Source: Salvelinus alpinus
Taxonomy: Eukaryota > Chordata > Actinopteri > Salmoniformes > Salmonidae
DNA: 64,000 nt
NCBI RefSeq assembly: GCF_045679555.1
Contig: NC_092094.1
Location: 34,240,430 to 34,304,429 of the forward strand
Direction of reading: 5' to 3'
Part shown: positions 23,197 to 31,826 of the stretch, in pieces
Layout of the letters: each line of letters begins with the position of its first letter
Position numbering within the stretch: position 1 is the first letter of the stretch
Translations under genes and position numbers: made by a program
The notes under the pieces: model-generated
The model's input: the letters and a program-made list of their open reading frames with translations, nothing else
What the model was told of the DNA's origin: nothing
Databases searched by the model: none

Positions 23197-23597
23197 TGTA
23201 ACGTCCTAACCAGAGTTCTTATGTGTTTTGCTTGTTTAGTGTTGGTCAGGACGTGAGCTGGGTGGGAATTCTATGTTGTGTGTCTAGTTTGTCTGTTTCT
23301 GTGTCCAGCCTAATATGGTTCTCAATCAGAGGCAGCTGTCAATCGTTGTCCCTGATTGAGAATCATATATAGGTGGCTTGTTTTGTGTTGGGGATTGTGG
23401 GTGGTTGTTTCCTGTCTCTGTGTTTTGTCTGCACCAGATAGGACTGTTTCGGTTTGCCACATTTTGTTGTTTTGTATCGTTGTAAGTGTTCACTGTTTTC
23501 GTTTAATTAAACATGTTGAGCACTGGCTACGCTGCGTGTTGGTCCGATCCCTGCTACACTCTTTCTTCTAGTGAAGAGAGGGAAGGCTGCCGTTACA
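23197..23597 (+). repeat. 5' LTR of element 1
   Basis: Contains an inverted repeat (23315-23366), a TATA-like box (23364-23371) and the candidate self-primer GTGGGTGGTT (23397-23406). An ATG at 23513 opens the first reading frame inside the LTR. Confidence 0.9.
23364..23371 (+). promoter_or_regulatory. TATA-like box of LTR element 1
   Basis: CATATATA lies 26-33 nt upstream of GTGGGTGGTT at 23397. A transcript starting at the usual TATA distance would begin at or just before that sequence. The inference is positional only. Confidence 0.55.
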
Positions 23598-23851
23598 GAA
23601 CCACCCACCAATCTCGGACCAAGCAGCGTAGCAACGGGCAGCAGCGGCAGCAGCAGAGAGTTCAGGAGTGGACATGGGAGGATGAGCTGGACGGAAAAGG
23701 ACCCTGGGCAGAGCCAGAGGAATGTCGCCGCCCCAAAGCGGAGCTGGAGGCAGCAAAAGCGGAGAGGCGGCATTATGAAGCGCTAGCAAGGCAGAGCGGC
23801 TGGAAGACCGAGAGGCTCCCCCCAAAATTTCTTGGGGGGGGGGGGGGCTAA
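23513..23851 (+). CDS. element 1 ORF1, gag-like helical N-terminal protein
   Basis: 112 residues starting in the LTR and reading through the LTR/primer-site boundary (RYRTTHQ spans it). It contains a charged, Trp-containing helical region (WTWEDELDGKGPWAEPEECRR, then KAERRHYEALARQSGW). The homologous ORF in element 2 (37180-36872) shares RYRTTHQ.RTKQR, W.W and the AR..GW spacing, so selection on the protein is plausible. It ends at a 14-G tract that shifts it out of the following frame. I do not recognise a named domain. Confidence 0.6.
   Translation: MLSTGYAACWSDPCYTLSSSEEREGCRYRTTHQSRTKQRSNGQQRQQQRVQEWTWEDELDGKGPWAEPEECRRPKAELEAAKAERRHYEALARQSGWKTERLPPKFLGGGGG
23599..23608 (+). promoter_or_regulatory. 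candidate primer-binding site (self-priming)
   Basis: AACCACCCAC begins two bases after the 5' LTR end. It does not start with TGG, as sites pairing with a tRNA 3' end do, but is perfectly complementary to GTGGGTGGTT at 23397-23406. Tf1/sushi-type elements prime from their own RNA 5' end in this way. Element 2 shows the same pair. Confidence 0.6.
23834..23847 (+). repeat. G14 homopolymer between ORF1 and ORF2
   Basis: With 14 G, ORF1 stops at 23851. The frame of the downstream proline-rich ORF is open from upstream of the tract (one base back). A G count divisible by three would make one continuous frame. Confidence 0.85.
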
Positions 23852-23919
23852 AGGGGTGTGTAGCTGGGTCAAGTAGGAGACTTGAGCCAACTTCCCCTGC
23901 TTACCGTAAGGAGCCAAGG

Positions 23920-24825
23920 ATGGAACCAGAGCCAGTGAGGGCGGTATTGGAGGTGAGCGAAGTAGAGACTGTGAAGGATCTAATGGGGAGATTGGAGGAG
24001 AGAGAAATGAGGGATTTGCTGGTTTGGTGCATGAGGCACGACATCCGCCCGACGGAACATGTCGGGGATTTGATGTCACCTGAGTCAGCTCTACATACTC
24101 GTCCTGAGGTGCGGGCTAGCCGTCTGGTGAAGACTGTGCCAGCCTCACGCACCAGGCCTCCTGTGCGCCTTCCTAGCCCTGCACGTCCTGTGCCAGCTCA
24201 GCGCACCAGCTCTCCTGTGGCACCCCCATGCACCAGCTCTCCGGTGCCGGCGCCACGTACCAGGCCTCCAGTTCCAGCACCCCGCACTCGCCTTGAGGTG
24301 CGTGCCTTCAGCCCAGTACCATCGGTGCCAACACCACGCACCAGGCTTCCTGTGCGTCTCCAGAACTCTGTTCCTCCTCCACGCACTCTCCCTGTGGTGT
24401 GTGTCTCCAGCCCAGTACCTCCAGTTCCGGCACCACGCACCAAGCCTCCTGTGCGTCTCCAGAGCCCTGTACGCATTGTTCCTTCTCCCCGCACTCGCCC
24501 TGAGGTGCGTGCCCTCAGCCCGGTACCACCAGTTCCGGTACCACGCACCAGGCCGATAGTGCGCCTCGAGAGCTGCCGTCTGAGCTGCCTGCCTGCCCAG
24601 CGCCATCTGAGCCATCCGTCTGCCCAGCGCCGTCTGAGCCATCCGTCTGCCCAGCGCCGTCTGAGCCATCCGTCTGCCCAGCGCCGTCTGAGCCATCCGT
24701 CTGCCCAGCGCCATCTGAGCCATCCGTCTGCCCAGCGCCATCTGAGCCATCCGTCTGCCCAGCGCCGTCAGAGCCGCCCGTCTGTCCCGAGCCGTCAGAG
24801 CCGCCCGTCAGTCAGGAGCCGCTAG
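23920..24825 (+). CDS. element 1 ORF2, proline-rich repeat protein
   Basis: 301 residues from ATG 23920. An acidic helical start (EVETVKDLMGRLEEREMRDL) is followed by about 15 degenerate repeats of the SPVPPVPAPRTRPPVRLQ type. Near 24570 it leaves the frame used by the downstream repeats (SEPSVCPAP, SQEPPEPPA, SHELPS, SPELPF), so a small indel probably separates them in this copy. Element 2 carries the same module order in one 639-codon open frame. Function unknown; low-complexity structural (gag-like) protein is an inference. Confidence 0.55.
   Translation: MEPEPVRAVLEVSEVETVKDLMGRLEEREMRDLLVWCMRHDIRPTEHVGDLMSPESALHTRPEVRASRLVKTVPASRTRPPVRLPSPARPVPAQRTSSPVAPPCTSSPVPAPRTRPPVPAPRTRLEVRAFSPVPSVPTPRTRLPVRLQNSVPPPRTLPVVCVSSPVPPVPAPRTKPPVRLQSPVRIVPSPRTRPEVRALSPVPPVPVPRTRPIVRLESCRLSCLPAQRHLSHPSAQRRLSHPSAQRRLSHPSAQRRLSHPSAQRHLSHPSAQRHLSHPSAQRRQSRPSVPSRQSRPSVRSR
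24590..24790 (+). repeat. 27-bp coding minisatellite (SEPSVCPAP units)
   Basis: About seven near-identical units of 27 bp (9 codons), each containing 'gagccatccgtctgcccagc'. Few differences between units, so recent expansion is likely. Confidence 0.85.
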
Positions 24826-25083
24826 AGCCGTCCGTCAGTCAGGAGCCGCCAGAACCGCCAGCCAGTCAGGAGCCGCCAGAGCCGCCAGCCAGTCAGGAGC
24901 CGCGAGAGCCGCCAGCCAGTCAGGAGCCGCCAGAGCCGCCAGCCAGTCAGGAGCCGCCAGAGCCGCCAGCCAGTCAGGAGCCGCCAGAGCCGCCAGCCAG
25001 TCAGGAGCTGCCAGAGCCGCCAGCCAGTCAGGAGCCGCCAGAGCCGCCAGCCAGTCAGGAGCTGCCAGAGCCGCCAGCCAGTC
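24825..25083 (+). repeat. 27-bp coding minisatellite (SQEPPEPPA units)
   Basis: About nine units of 27 bp based on 'cagtcaggagccgccagagc', with a few single-base variants. Confidence 0.85.
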
Positions 25084-25375
25084 ATGAGCTGCCTTCCAGT
25101 CATGAGCTGCCCTCCAGTCATGAGCTGCCCTCCAGTCATGAGCTGCCCTCCAGTCATGAGCTGCCCTCCAGTCATGAGCTGCCCTCCAGTCATGAGCTGC
25201 CCTTCAGTCCGGAGCTGCCCTTCAGTCCGGAGCTGCCCTTCAGTCCGGAGCTGCCCTTCAGTCCGGAGCTGCCCTTCAGTCCGGAGCTGCCACTCAGTCC
25301 GGAGCTGCCACTCAGTCCGGAGCTGCCACTCAGTCCGGAGCTGCCACTCAGTCCGGAGCTGCCATTAGTCCGGAG
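25078..25375 (+). repeat. 18-bp coding minisatellites (SHELPS and SPELPF units)
   Basis: About seven units of 'cagtcatgagctgccctc' are followed by about nine of 'cagtccggagctgccctt' and its 'ccact' variant. The period of 18 bp keeps the frame. Confidence 0.85.
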
Positions 25376-25436
25376 CTGCCCTTCAGTCCAGAGCTGCCTC
25401 TCTGTCCGGAGCTGCTTTTCAGTCCGGAGTTGCCCC

Positions 25437-25605
25437 TCTGTCGTGTGCTACCTCTCTGTCCTGAGCTACCTCTCTGTCCTGAACTACCTCTCTGTCCTGA
25501 ACTACCTCTCTGTCCTGAGCTACCTCTCTGTCCTGAGCTACCTCTCTGTCCTGAGCTACCTCTCTGTCCTGAGCTACCTCTCTGTCCTGAGCTGTCTCCT
25601 CTATC
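25437..25605 (+). repeat. 18-bp minisatellite ('tctgtcctgagctacctc')
   Basis: About nine units, nearly identical. The frame has shifted relative to the arrays upstream, from an indel near 25365. Confidence 0.85.
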
Positions 25606-25795
25606 TAGGGGGGACCTTTGTGAAGGTTCCTAGACCAGGGTCGCGGGCGAGGGTCGCCACTCAAAGGACACTAAGGAGGGGGACAAGGACAATGGTGGAG
25701 TGGTGTCCTCGTCCTGCGCCGGAGCCGCCACCGCGGACAGATGCCCACCCAGACCCTCCTCTTGAGTTTTAGGGGTGCGTTCGGAGTCCGCACCT

Positions 25796-25809
25796 CAGGA
25801 GGGGGGTAC
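25796..25809 (+). promoter_or_regulatory. polypurine tract of element 1
   Basis: CAGGAGGGGGGTAC lies directly upstream of the 3' LTR (25810), where plus-strand DNA synthesis is primed in LTR elements. Equivalent G runs precede the LTRs at 27242 and, on the minus strand, at 34868 and 27125. Confidence 0.8.
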
Positions 25810-26210
25810 TGTAACGTCCTGACCAGAGTTCTTATGTGTTTTGCTTGTTTAGTGTTGGTCAGGACGTGAGCTGGGTGGGAATTCTATGTTGTGTGTCTAG
25901 TTTGTCTGTTTCTGTGTCCAGCCTAATATGGTTCTCAATCAGAGGCAGCTGTCAATTGTTGTCCCTGATTGAGAATCATATATAGGTGGCTTGTTTTGTG
26001 TTGGGGATTGTGGGTGGTTGTTTCCTATCTCTGTGTTTTGTCTGCACCAGATAGGACTGTTTCGGTTTGCCACATTTTGTTGTTTTGTATCGTTGTAAGT
26101 GTTCACTGTTTTCGTTTAATTAAACATGTTGAGCACTGGCTACGCTGCGTGTTGGTCCGATCCCTGCTACACTCTCTCTTCTAGTGAAGAGAGGGAAGGC
26201 TGCCGTTACA
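25810..26210 (+). repeat. 3' LTR of element 1
   Basis: Same length as the 5' LTR with four transitions (about 1 percent), which points to a recent insertion. Confidence 0.9.
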
Positions 26211-26725
26211 CCGTATGAAATATTATAGTTTAGGAGGATTAAATAGAAACATATTTTGACTTGTTTTAACAAAGTTTAGCGGTAGCTATTTGGATTCCTT
26301 TCTCTGCATGTTCAACGAGTGGATTACTCAAATGGATGGCACCAACTAAACTGACTTTTTGGGATATAAAGAAGGATTTTATCTAACAAAACGACACTTC
26401 ATGTTGTAGCTGGGACCCTTTGGATGACAAATCAGAGGAAGATTTTCAAAAAGTAAGGTGACAAATGACAGGTGACAGGTGACAAACAGATTATTTTACT
26501 ATTGTCACATGCAGTGGTGAGAATTATATTGTCCCCGCCAGGAGCCCAGGCTTTTCCCATAGATGGTAAAGTTCTCCTCTCTGAACCACACAGGCTTTAT
26601 ATTGCATTCTGCTAAGGTACTTGTCTCTCTCTACATCGGTCAGCTACATTGGTGACTAGGGTAGGATTCTTTTGATACGCCTATGGTGCCTGGGCACAGA
26701 AATGCTCCTAGAGAGAAGCCCAGGC
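26211..26725 (+). mobile_element. older dispersed repeat, right part, then unassigned sequence
   Basis: 26211-26470 continues the repeat interrupted by element 1 (it includes 'ccaactaaactgactttttg'). 26480-26725 is unassigned and includes short GACAGGTGACA repeats near 26470. Confidence 0.45.
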
Positions 26726-27125
26726 TGTTACGGTAGTCGCAATCCTCCTCCTCGGACGAGGAGAGGCGAGACGGATCAGACCAAAATGCGGAGTGGTTGG
26801 TTTCCATGGTAATTTAATAACACAAAATAAACCATATACGATACAAAATACAAAATGAAACTACCGTCAAACAGTCCCGTGAGGCACGAACACTGACACG
26901 AGATACACAAGATACAAACACCCACAAACACACACGTGAACCCCGGCTGCCTAAGTATGATTCTCAATCAGGGACAACGATCTACAGCTGCCTCTGATTG
27001 AGAATCATACCCGGCCGAACACAAACATCCCCACATAGAAAATGACACAGACAACCCACCCCAACTCACGCCCTGACCAACTAAATAATACAAACACAAC
27101 AGAAAACAGGTCAGGAAACGTGACA
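26726..27125 (-). repeat. left LTR of the composite (minus orientation)
   Basis: 400 bp; plus-strand ends TGTTACGG and CGTGACA. Contains the conserved inverted repeat (about 26959-27010). It differs from the right LTR along much of its length, so it belongs to another subfamily. Confidence 0.85.
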
Positions 27126-27241
27126 GAACCCCCCCCTTAAGGTGCGAACTCCGGGCGCACCAGCACAAAGTCTAGGGGAGGGTCTGGGTGGGCGTCTGTC
27201 CACGGTGGCGGCTCTGGCGCTGGTCGTTGAGGGGGGGGTTA
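27126..27241. other. interior of the composite
   Basis: Most of it (to about 27220) matches, in minus orientation, the 3' interior of element 2 next to its LTR (34869-34990): polypurine tract, then the segment with 'agggtctgggtgggc'. The last about 20 bp (TTGAGGGGGGGTTA) is the polypurine tract of the right LTR. Confidence 0.7.
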
Positions 27242-27728
27242 TGTCACGTTCCTGACCTGTTTTCTGTTGTTTTGTATGTGTTTAGTCTGTCAGGGCGTGA
27301 GTTGGGGTGGGCATTCTATGTTATGTGTATCTATGTTGGTTAATGGGTTACCTGATATGGTTCTCAATTAGAGGCAGGTGGTTTACGTTTCCTCTGATTG
27401 AGAACCATATTAAGGTAGGTTGTTTCACATTGTTTGTTGTGGGTGGTTGTTTCCTGTGTTTGTATGTTCGTACCACACGGGACTGTATCGTTTGTTCGTT
27501 TGTTTGTTTGTAGTCTGTACCTGTTCGTGCGTTCTTCGTTGTATGTAAGTTCTTAAGTCCAGGTCTGTCTACGTTGTTTGTTGTTTTGTAGTTTGTTTAA
27601 GAGTTTTTCGTCTTCGTCTGTTTTGTAAATAAATTTCATTATGTCAAACTACCACGCTGCATATTGGTCATCTGATCCTTCTCGCCTCTCCTCGTCTGAG
27701 GAGGAGGATGAAGTAGACGTTCGTTACA
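27242..27728 (+). repeat. right LTR of the composite (plus orientation)
   Basis: 487 bp; TGTCACGTTCC to GTTCGTTACA. Very similar to the LTRs of element 2. It carries GTGGGTGGTT at about 27438-27447 with a TATA-like 'catattaa' upstream. Confidence 0.85.
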
Positions 27729-27791
27729 CAGGCTTTTGGAATTTCTGGATTGCGACATTGTAAGATTGTGCCCTACACGGCACTTGATATA

Positions 27792-28936
27792 CAGTGCCTT
27801 CGGAAAGTATTCAGACCCCTTGACTTTTTCCACATTTTGCTAGGTTACAGCCTTTTCCTAAAATTGATTAAAAAAAATATTCTCATCAATCTACACACAA
27901 TACTGAATATTGACAAAGCAAAAACAGTTTTTTAGACATTTTTGCTAACTTATAAAATAAAGAAAACTGAAATATGACATTTACATAATTTGTAAGACCC
28001 TTTACTCAGTACTTTGTTGAAGTACCTTAGGCAGCGATTACAGCCTCAAGTCGTCTTGGGTATGACGCTACAAGCTTGGCACACCTATACTTGGGGAGTT
28101 TCTCCCATTCTTGTCTGCATAACCTCTCAAGCTTTGTCAGATTGGATGGGGAGCGTTGCTGCACAGCTATTTTCAGGTCTCTCCAGAGATGTTAGATCGT
28201 GCTCACGTCCAGGCTCGGACTGGGCCACTCAAGGACATCCAGAGACTTGTCCCGAAGCCATTCCTACGTTTTCTTGGCTGTGTGCTTAGGGTCGTTCTCC
28301 TGTTTGAAGGTGAACCTTTAACCTGAGCTGAGGTCCTGAGCGCTCTGGAGCAGGTTTTTATCAAGGAACTAACTTTACTTTGCTCCGTTCAACTTTGTCT
28401 CGATCCTGACTAGTCTCCCAGTCCCTCCCCCGATTGTTCAGTTTGGCCAAACTTCTTCCATTTAAGAATGATGAGGCCACTGTGTTCTTGGGGACATTCA
28501 ATGGGTGCAGACATTTTTTGGTACCCTTCCCCAGATCTCATGGCTTGATTTTTGCTCTGACATGCACTGTCTACTGTGGGACCTTATATAGACAGGTGTG
28601 TGCCTTTCCAAATCATATCCAATCAATTTAATTTACCACAGGTGGACGCCAATCAAGTTGTAGAAACATCTCAAGCATGATCAATGGAAACAGGATGCAC
28701 CTGAGTTCAATTTCAAGTCTCATAGCAAATGGTCTGAATACTTATGTAGATAATGTATTTCTGTTTTTTATGTTGAATAAATTTGCAAGAACTCTAAAAA
28801 CCTGTTTTCCCTCATTATGGGGTATTGTGTGTATTTTGCTGAGGAATTTTCATTTATTTAATCCATTTTAGAAAAGGCTGTAACGTAACAAAATGTGCAA
28901 AAAGTCAAGGGGTCTGAATACTTTCCGAAGACACTG
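27792..28936 (-). mobile_element. Tc1-like family A, internally deleted copy
   Basis: TA-flanked (27790-27791 and 28937-28938), with ends CAGTGCCTTCGGAAAGTATT and its inverted copy. 1,145 bp. Decayed transposase text on the minus strand lacks the central catalytic part, so it is dead. Confidence 0.85.
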
Positions 28937-29063
28937 TATTTTGATTGGTAGGTTACACTATATTTAGATACTTCAAATACTGCCTGACATACCTTTGCTA
29001 TTTGTCTCCATACTCAATAAATGGTGAAACCCTATTTGTGATGGTGTGCTTTGTTCGAATGTA

Positions 29064-29199
29064 CAGTACCAGGCAAAAGTTTGTACACACCTACTCACTC
29101 ATTTATCTTTATTGTTTTACTATTTTCTACATTGTAGAATAATAGTGAAGACATCAAAACTATGAAATAACACATATGAAATCATGTAGTAACCAAAAA
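29064..29199. mobile_element. Tc1-like family B, left end only
   Basis: TA then CAGTACCAGGCAAAAG and about 135 bp of the family B terminal region, cut where the LINE fragment begins. The right end is not seen nearby. Confidence 0.8.
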
Positions 29200-30050
29200 A
29201 TGTATATATTTTTTTTATTGCTTCCTAACTTCCCTGAAAAGTTGCATGTCGCGTGGCTATTCGATGCTAATGCAGTACGCCACAGGATGTTTTTGTGCTG
29301 GTCAAGGGCAGTCAGGTCTGGAGTGAACCAAGGGCTATATCTGTTCCTGGTTCTACATTTTTTGAATGAGGCATGCTTATTTATGATGGTGAGGAAAGCA
29401 CTTTTAAAGAATAACCAGGCATCCTCTACTGATGGAATGAGGTCAATATCTTTCCAGGATACCCGGGCCAGGTCGATTAAAAAGGCCTGCTGGCTGAAGT
29501 GTTTTAAGGAGCGTTTGACCGCGGACCCATTACGGACGCAGTCAATGAGGCAGTGATCGCTGAGATCCTGGTTGAAGACAGCAGAGGTGTATTTAGAGTG
29601 CAGGTTGGTCAGGATGATATCTATGAGGGTGCCCGAGTTTACGAATTTGGGGTTGTACCTGGTAGGTTCCATGATAATTTGGGACAGATTGAGGGCATCT
29701 AGCTTAGATTGTAGGACGTCCGGAGTGTTAAGCATATCCCAGTTTAAGTCACCTAACAGTACAAACTCTGAAGATAAATGGGGGGCAATTAATTCACATA
29801 TGGTGTCCAGGGCACAGCTGGGGGCTGAGGGGGGGCTGTAACAAGCGGCAACAGTGAGAGACTTATTTCTGGAAAGGTGGATTTTTAAAAGTAGAAGCTC
29901 GAACTGTTTGGGCACAGACCTGGATAGCATGACAGAACTCTGCAGGCTGTCTCTGCAGTAGATTGCAACTCCACCCCCTTTGGCAGTTCTGTCTTGGCGG
30001 AAAATGTATACACATACATAGAGGCATTTTTCAGCTATGACTTTACCACT
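29200..30050 (-). pseudogene. LINE endonuclease domain (long open frame)
   Basis: An almost 300-codon open frame contains GGGVAIYCRDSL, then LLGDLNWDML, DIILTNLHSK and LSDHCLIDC in that order, as in APE-type endonucleases of L2/CR1 LINEs. The frame stays open for about 850 nt, but the N-terminal catalytic Asn/Glu part appears truncated and there is no polymerase. It is a well-preserved but incomplete fragment. Confidence 0.8.
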
Positions 30051-30110
30051 CAGAATCCAGAATGGATATGACAATGGGGCCAGCACAGGACGTAATACAC
30101 CCTTACAACA
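29205..30110 (-). mobile_element. L2-like LINE fragment, endonuclease part
   Basis: Read on the minus strand. It contains the apurinic-endonuclease-like domain and the start of the linker only; the reverse transcriptase is absent. Confidence 0.8.
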
Positions 30111-31555
30111 ATCTACTTTTTGATCTTCTTGACTGGTAAACTGCTACTGTGTGTCAAGAAAAGAGCCCCAATTAGGGGTTAGTGTACTCCAGTAAAAAAG
30201 GGCTGGTTTAGATTAAAAGCTATTGCCCTGTGTCCCCGTTCATAGGGGCACGGGAGACTAGTCAGTGGTAGAATTGAGTTGCCACTTTATTGGCCCAAAC
30301 ACCCACAGACCCACAAGGTTGAGTTTACTCATGGACAGTAAATAGTAAAAAAATATTTTTGCATTGATCTTCTAACAGTCTTTTAACATTCCAAGAATAG
30401 GATCCAAAGTGTTAGGAAATATTTGTTCCCATAAATACAAAGGAGGATGTCTCTCCTCATACCTCTGGCACTTTAGTCAGACTGCCAGACTTTGCCTCAC
30501 AGAGCCAATCAGGAGAGAATACATACAGGTCAAGAGTGCCAATTAAAAGTCAAGGGGTGTGTCCGTGCCTTTTGAATTACTCTCTCTTTACAGAGAACCC
30601 CTGTGGTTCAAGTCAAGAGCTACCCTTCCCCTTTCAGTCTGCTCTGCGCATGTCTGAAAGTGACAGAGCCAGCAGCCAAGAGAGTTTTTCACAGTATGTC
30701 ATAAAAAATTATTACACTTATGAATGTATGTAAAATTCTAATATGTTTTAGATCCAGTACAATGGAATAACTAAGACCTGAATTTGAATGCAGCGTGTTC
30801 CGATTCCTCCTTCTCTTTCTGTCCAGCATCGTCAACCAAAAACACTTGGCCTGATGGTTCATGCAGATACTGGGGAAGCAATATAGAAATGTATTGATCC
30901 TTTAAATGATTTTACTATTAAATGACCCATATCACAAACCTCATACCTCTTCACAAAAATGTATCTAAATCAATTTTGGAAAAAGGATTTTACCCACGAA
31001 AGACGTAGGAATTTATTTTCCCAGTTAGAAATAGTAGGCCATGCATCAAATAACTATTTTCATCAGAAAAACGAACCCTCAGATGCAGTATTGCATTTTG
31101 TAAGTTGTCTGCAGGTGGCTTGTTGTGAATGCACTCAAATATCAAGTCATTATCAGGTTATGTAAACTGCGTTCTAATACTCAACGTAGAAGGATTTGTC
31201 TTAATGTACAGTATATGAAAATGATGCTATGAAAAGGATTCTTTCACGTTATCAAGCTCACTGTGACTGACAAATCACTGCCTATTACTGTGATTAAAAA
31301 GAGCATATGAAACGTTATTTTTCATGAGGCCTACCTGTGCACCTTTCTTTAAGCATCTCTGTTTGAACACCTCTCCTGTCCTTGATCCATTCCACATACA
31401 GCCATTTGCAGATCTTTTCAGTGTCCATGTGAAAGATAGTTATTGCGAGGCTGGAACATTTGTTAACTTCAAAAAATGTTTTAACACCCGTGTAAAATGA
31501 AGGCCTGCAAAGCTTACAGATTTAAGTCTAATAGCATAATAGCAATATGAAGGCA
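30111..31555. other. no recognisable gene
   Basis: Apparently unique or very old sequence. No coding frame or repeat end was recognised. Confidence 0.35.
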
Positions 31556-31558
31556 TAG

Positions 31559-31768
31559 TCAGTGGACATTCTGAACCTTGTTTGAGGTCACTAGGTCACA
31601 TGACCATGGAGCTATTGAAATTCTAAATTTTGAAAAATTAATGTAAAATCTTGTGAGATGAAAATGGACAAACTAAAGTGTGTGCACTATAGAAGGGTAG
31701 TCAGTGGACATTCTGAACCTTGTTTGAGTCAAGTAGGTCACATGACCAAGGAGCTATTGAAATTCTAA
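31559..31768 (+). repeat. tandem direct repeat, 139-bp offset
   Basis: 'agtcagtggacattctgaac' at 31558 recurs at 31697, and about 70 bp is shared with few differences ('ggagctattgaaattctaa' ends both). Confidence 0.85.
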
Positions 31769-31799
31769 TGTACTTTTTTTTTTGTATTTTGTTAAAGCT

Positions 31800-31826
31800 C
31801 CCTAACTAACTAACTAACTAACTAAC
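31800..31826 (+). repeat. TAAC microsatellite
   Basis: About six units of taac directly before the SINE head. Confidence 0.9.

Larger units (their letters stand above)
23197..26210 (+). mobile_element. non-autonomous LTR retrotransposon, element 1 (complete)
   Basis: Two 401-bp LTRs (23197-23597 and 25810-26210) begin TGTAACG and end CGTTACA. They differ at four positions, all transitions. A perfect 5-bp duplication, CCGTA, flanks the element (23192-23196 and 26211-26215). The 2,212-bp interior has a primer-binding-like site after the 5' LTR and a polypurine tract before the 3' LTR. It contains only a gag-like and proline-rich tandem-repeat coding region: no protease, reverse transcriptase, RNase H or integrase. 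Enzymes must come from an autonomous relative. Duplication length and probable self-priming suggest the Ty3/Gypsy (Tf1/sushi-like) group. Confidence 0.9.
26726..27728. mobile_element. inverted-LTR composite
   Basis: A minus-oriented LTR (26726-27125), a 116-bp interior and a plus-oriented LTR (27242-27728) lie between perfect 5-bp flanks CAGGC (26721-26725 and 27729-27733). Each LTR is preceded, in its own orientation, by its own polypurine tract. The LTRs are homologous but clearly diverged. The unit therefore looks like two 3' ends joined head to head and integrated once. Confidence 0.8.

Noticed and set aside
23825..23831. programmed frameshift heptamer AAATTTC before the G tract
   Set aside because: The heptamer is not in the phase needed relative to the ORF1 codons (it reads AAA TTT C). 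Slippage on the G run or a simple indel explains the frames better.
24145..24750. 201-residue minus-strand frame (MAQMALGRR repeats)
   Set aside because: It is the antisense of the tandem-repeat coding region. GC-rich repeats lacking stops on both strands give such frames automatically; the same applies to 24822-25193 and 35599-36514.
24590..25605. CRISPR-like array
   Set aside because: Units are contiguous with no unique spacers, periods are multiples of three, and the region is coding in a eukaryotic LTR element.
23197..26210. endogenous retrovirus
   Set aside because: There is no env, protease, polymerase or integrase, the coding content is a repeat protein, and the priming site does not fit tRNA priming of vertebrate retroviruses.
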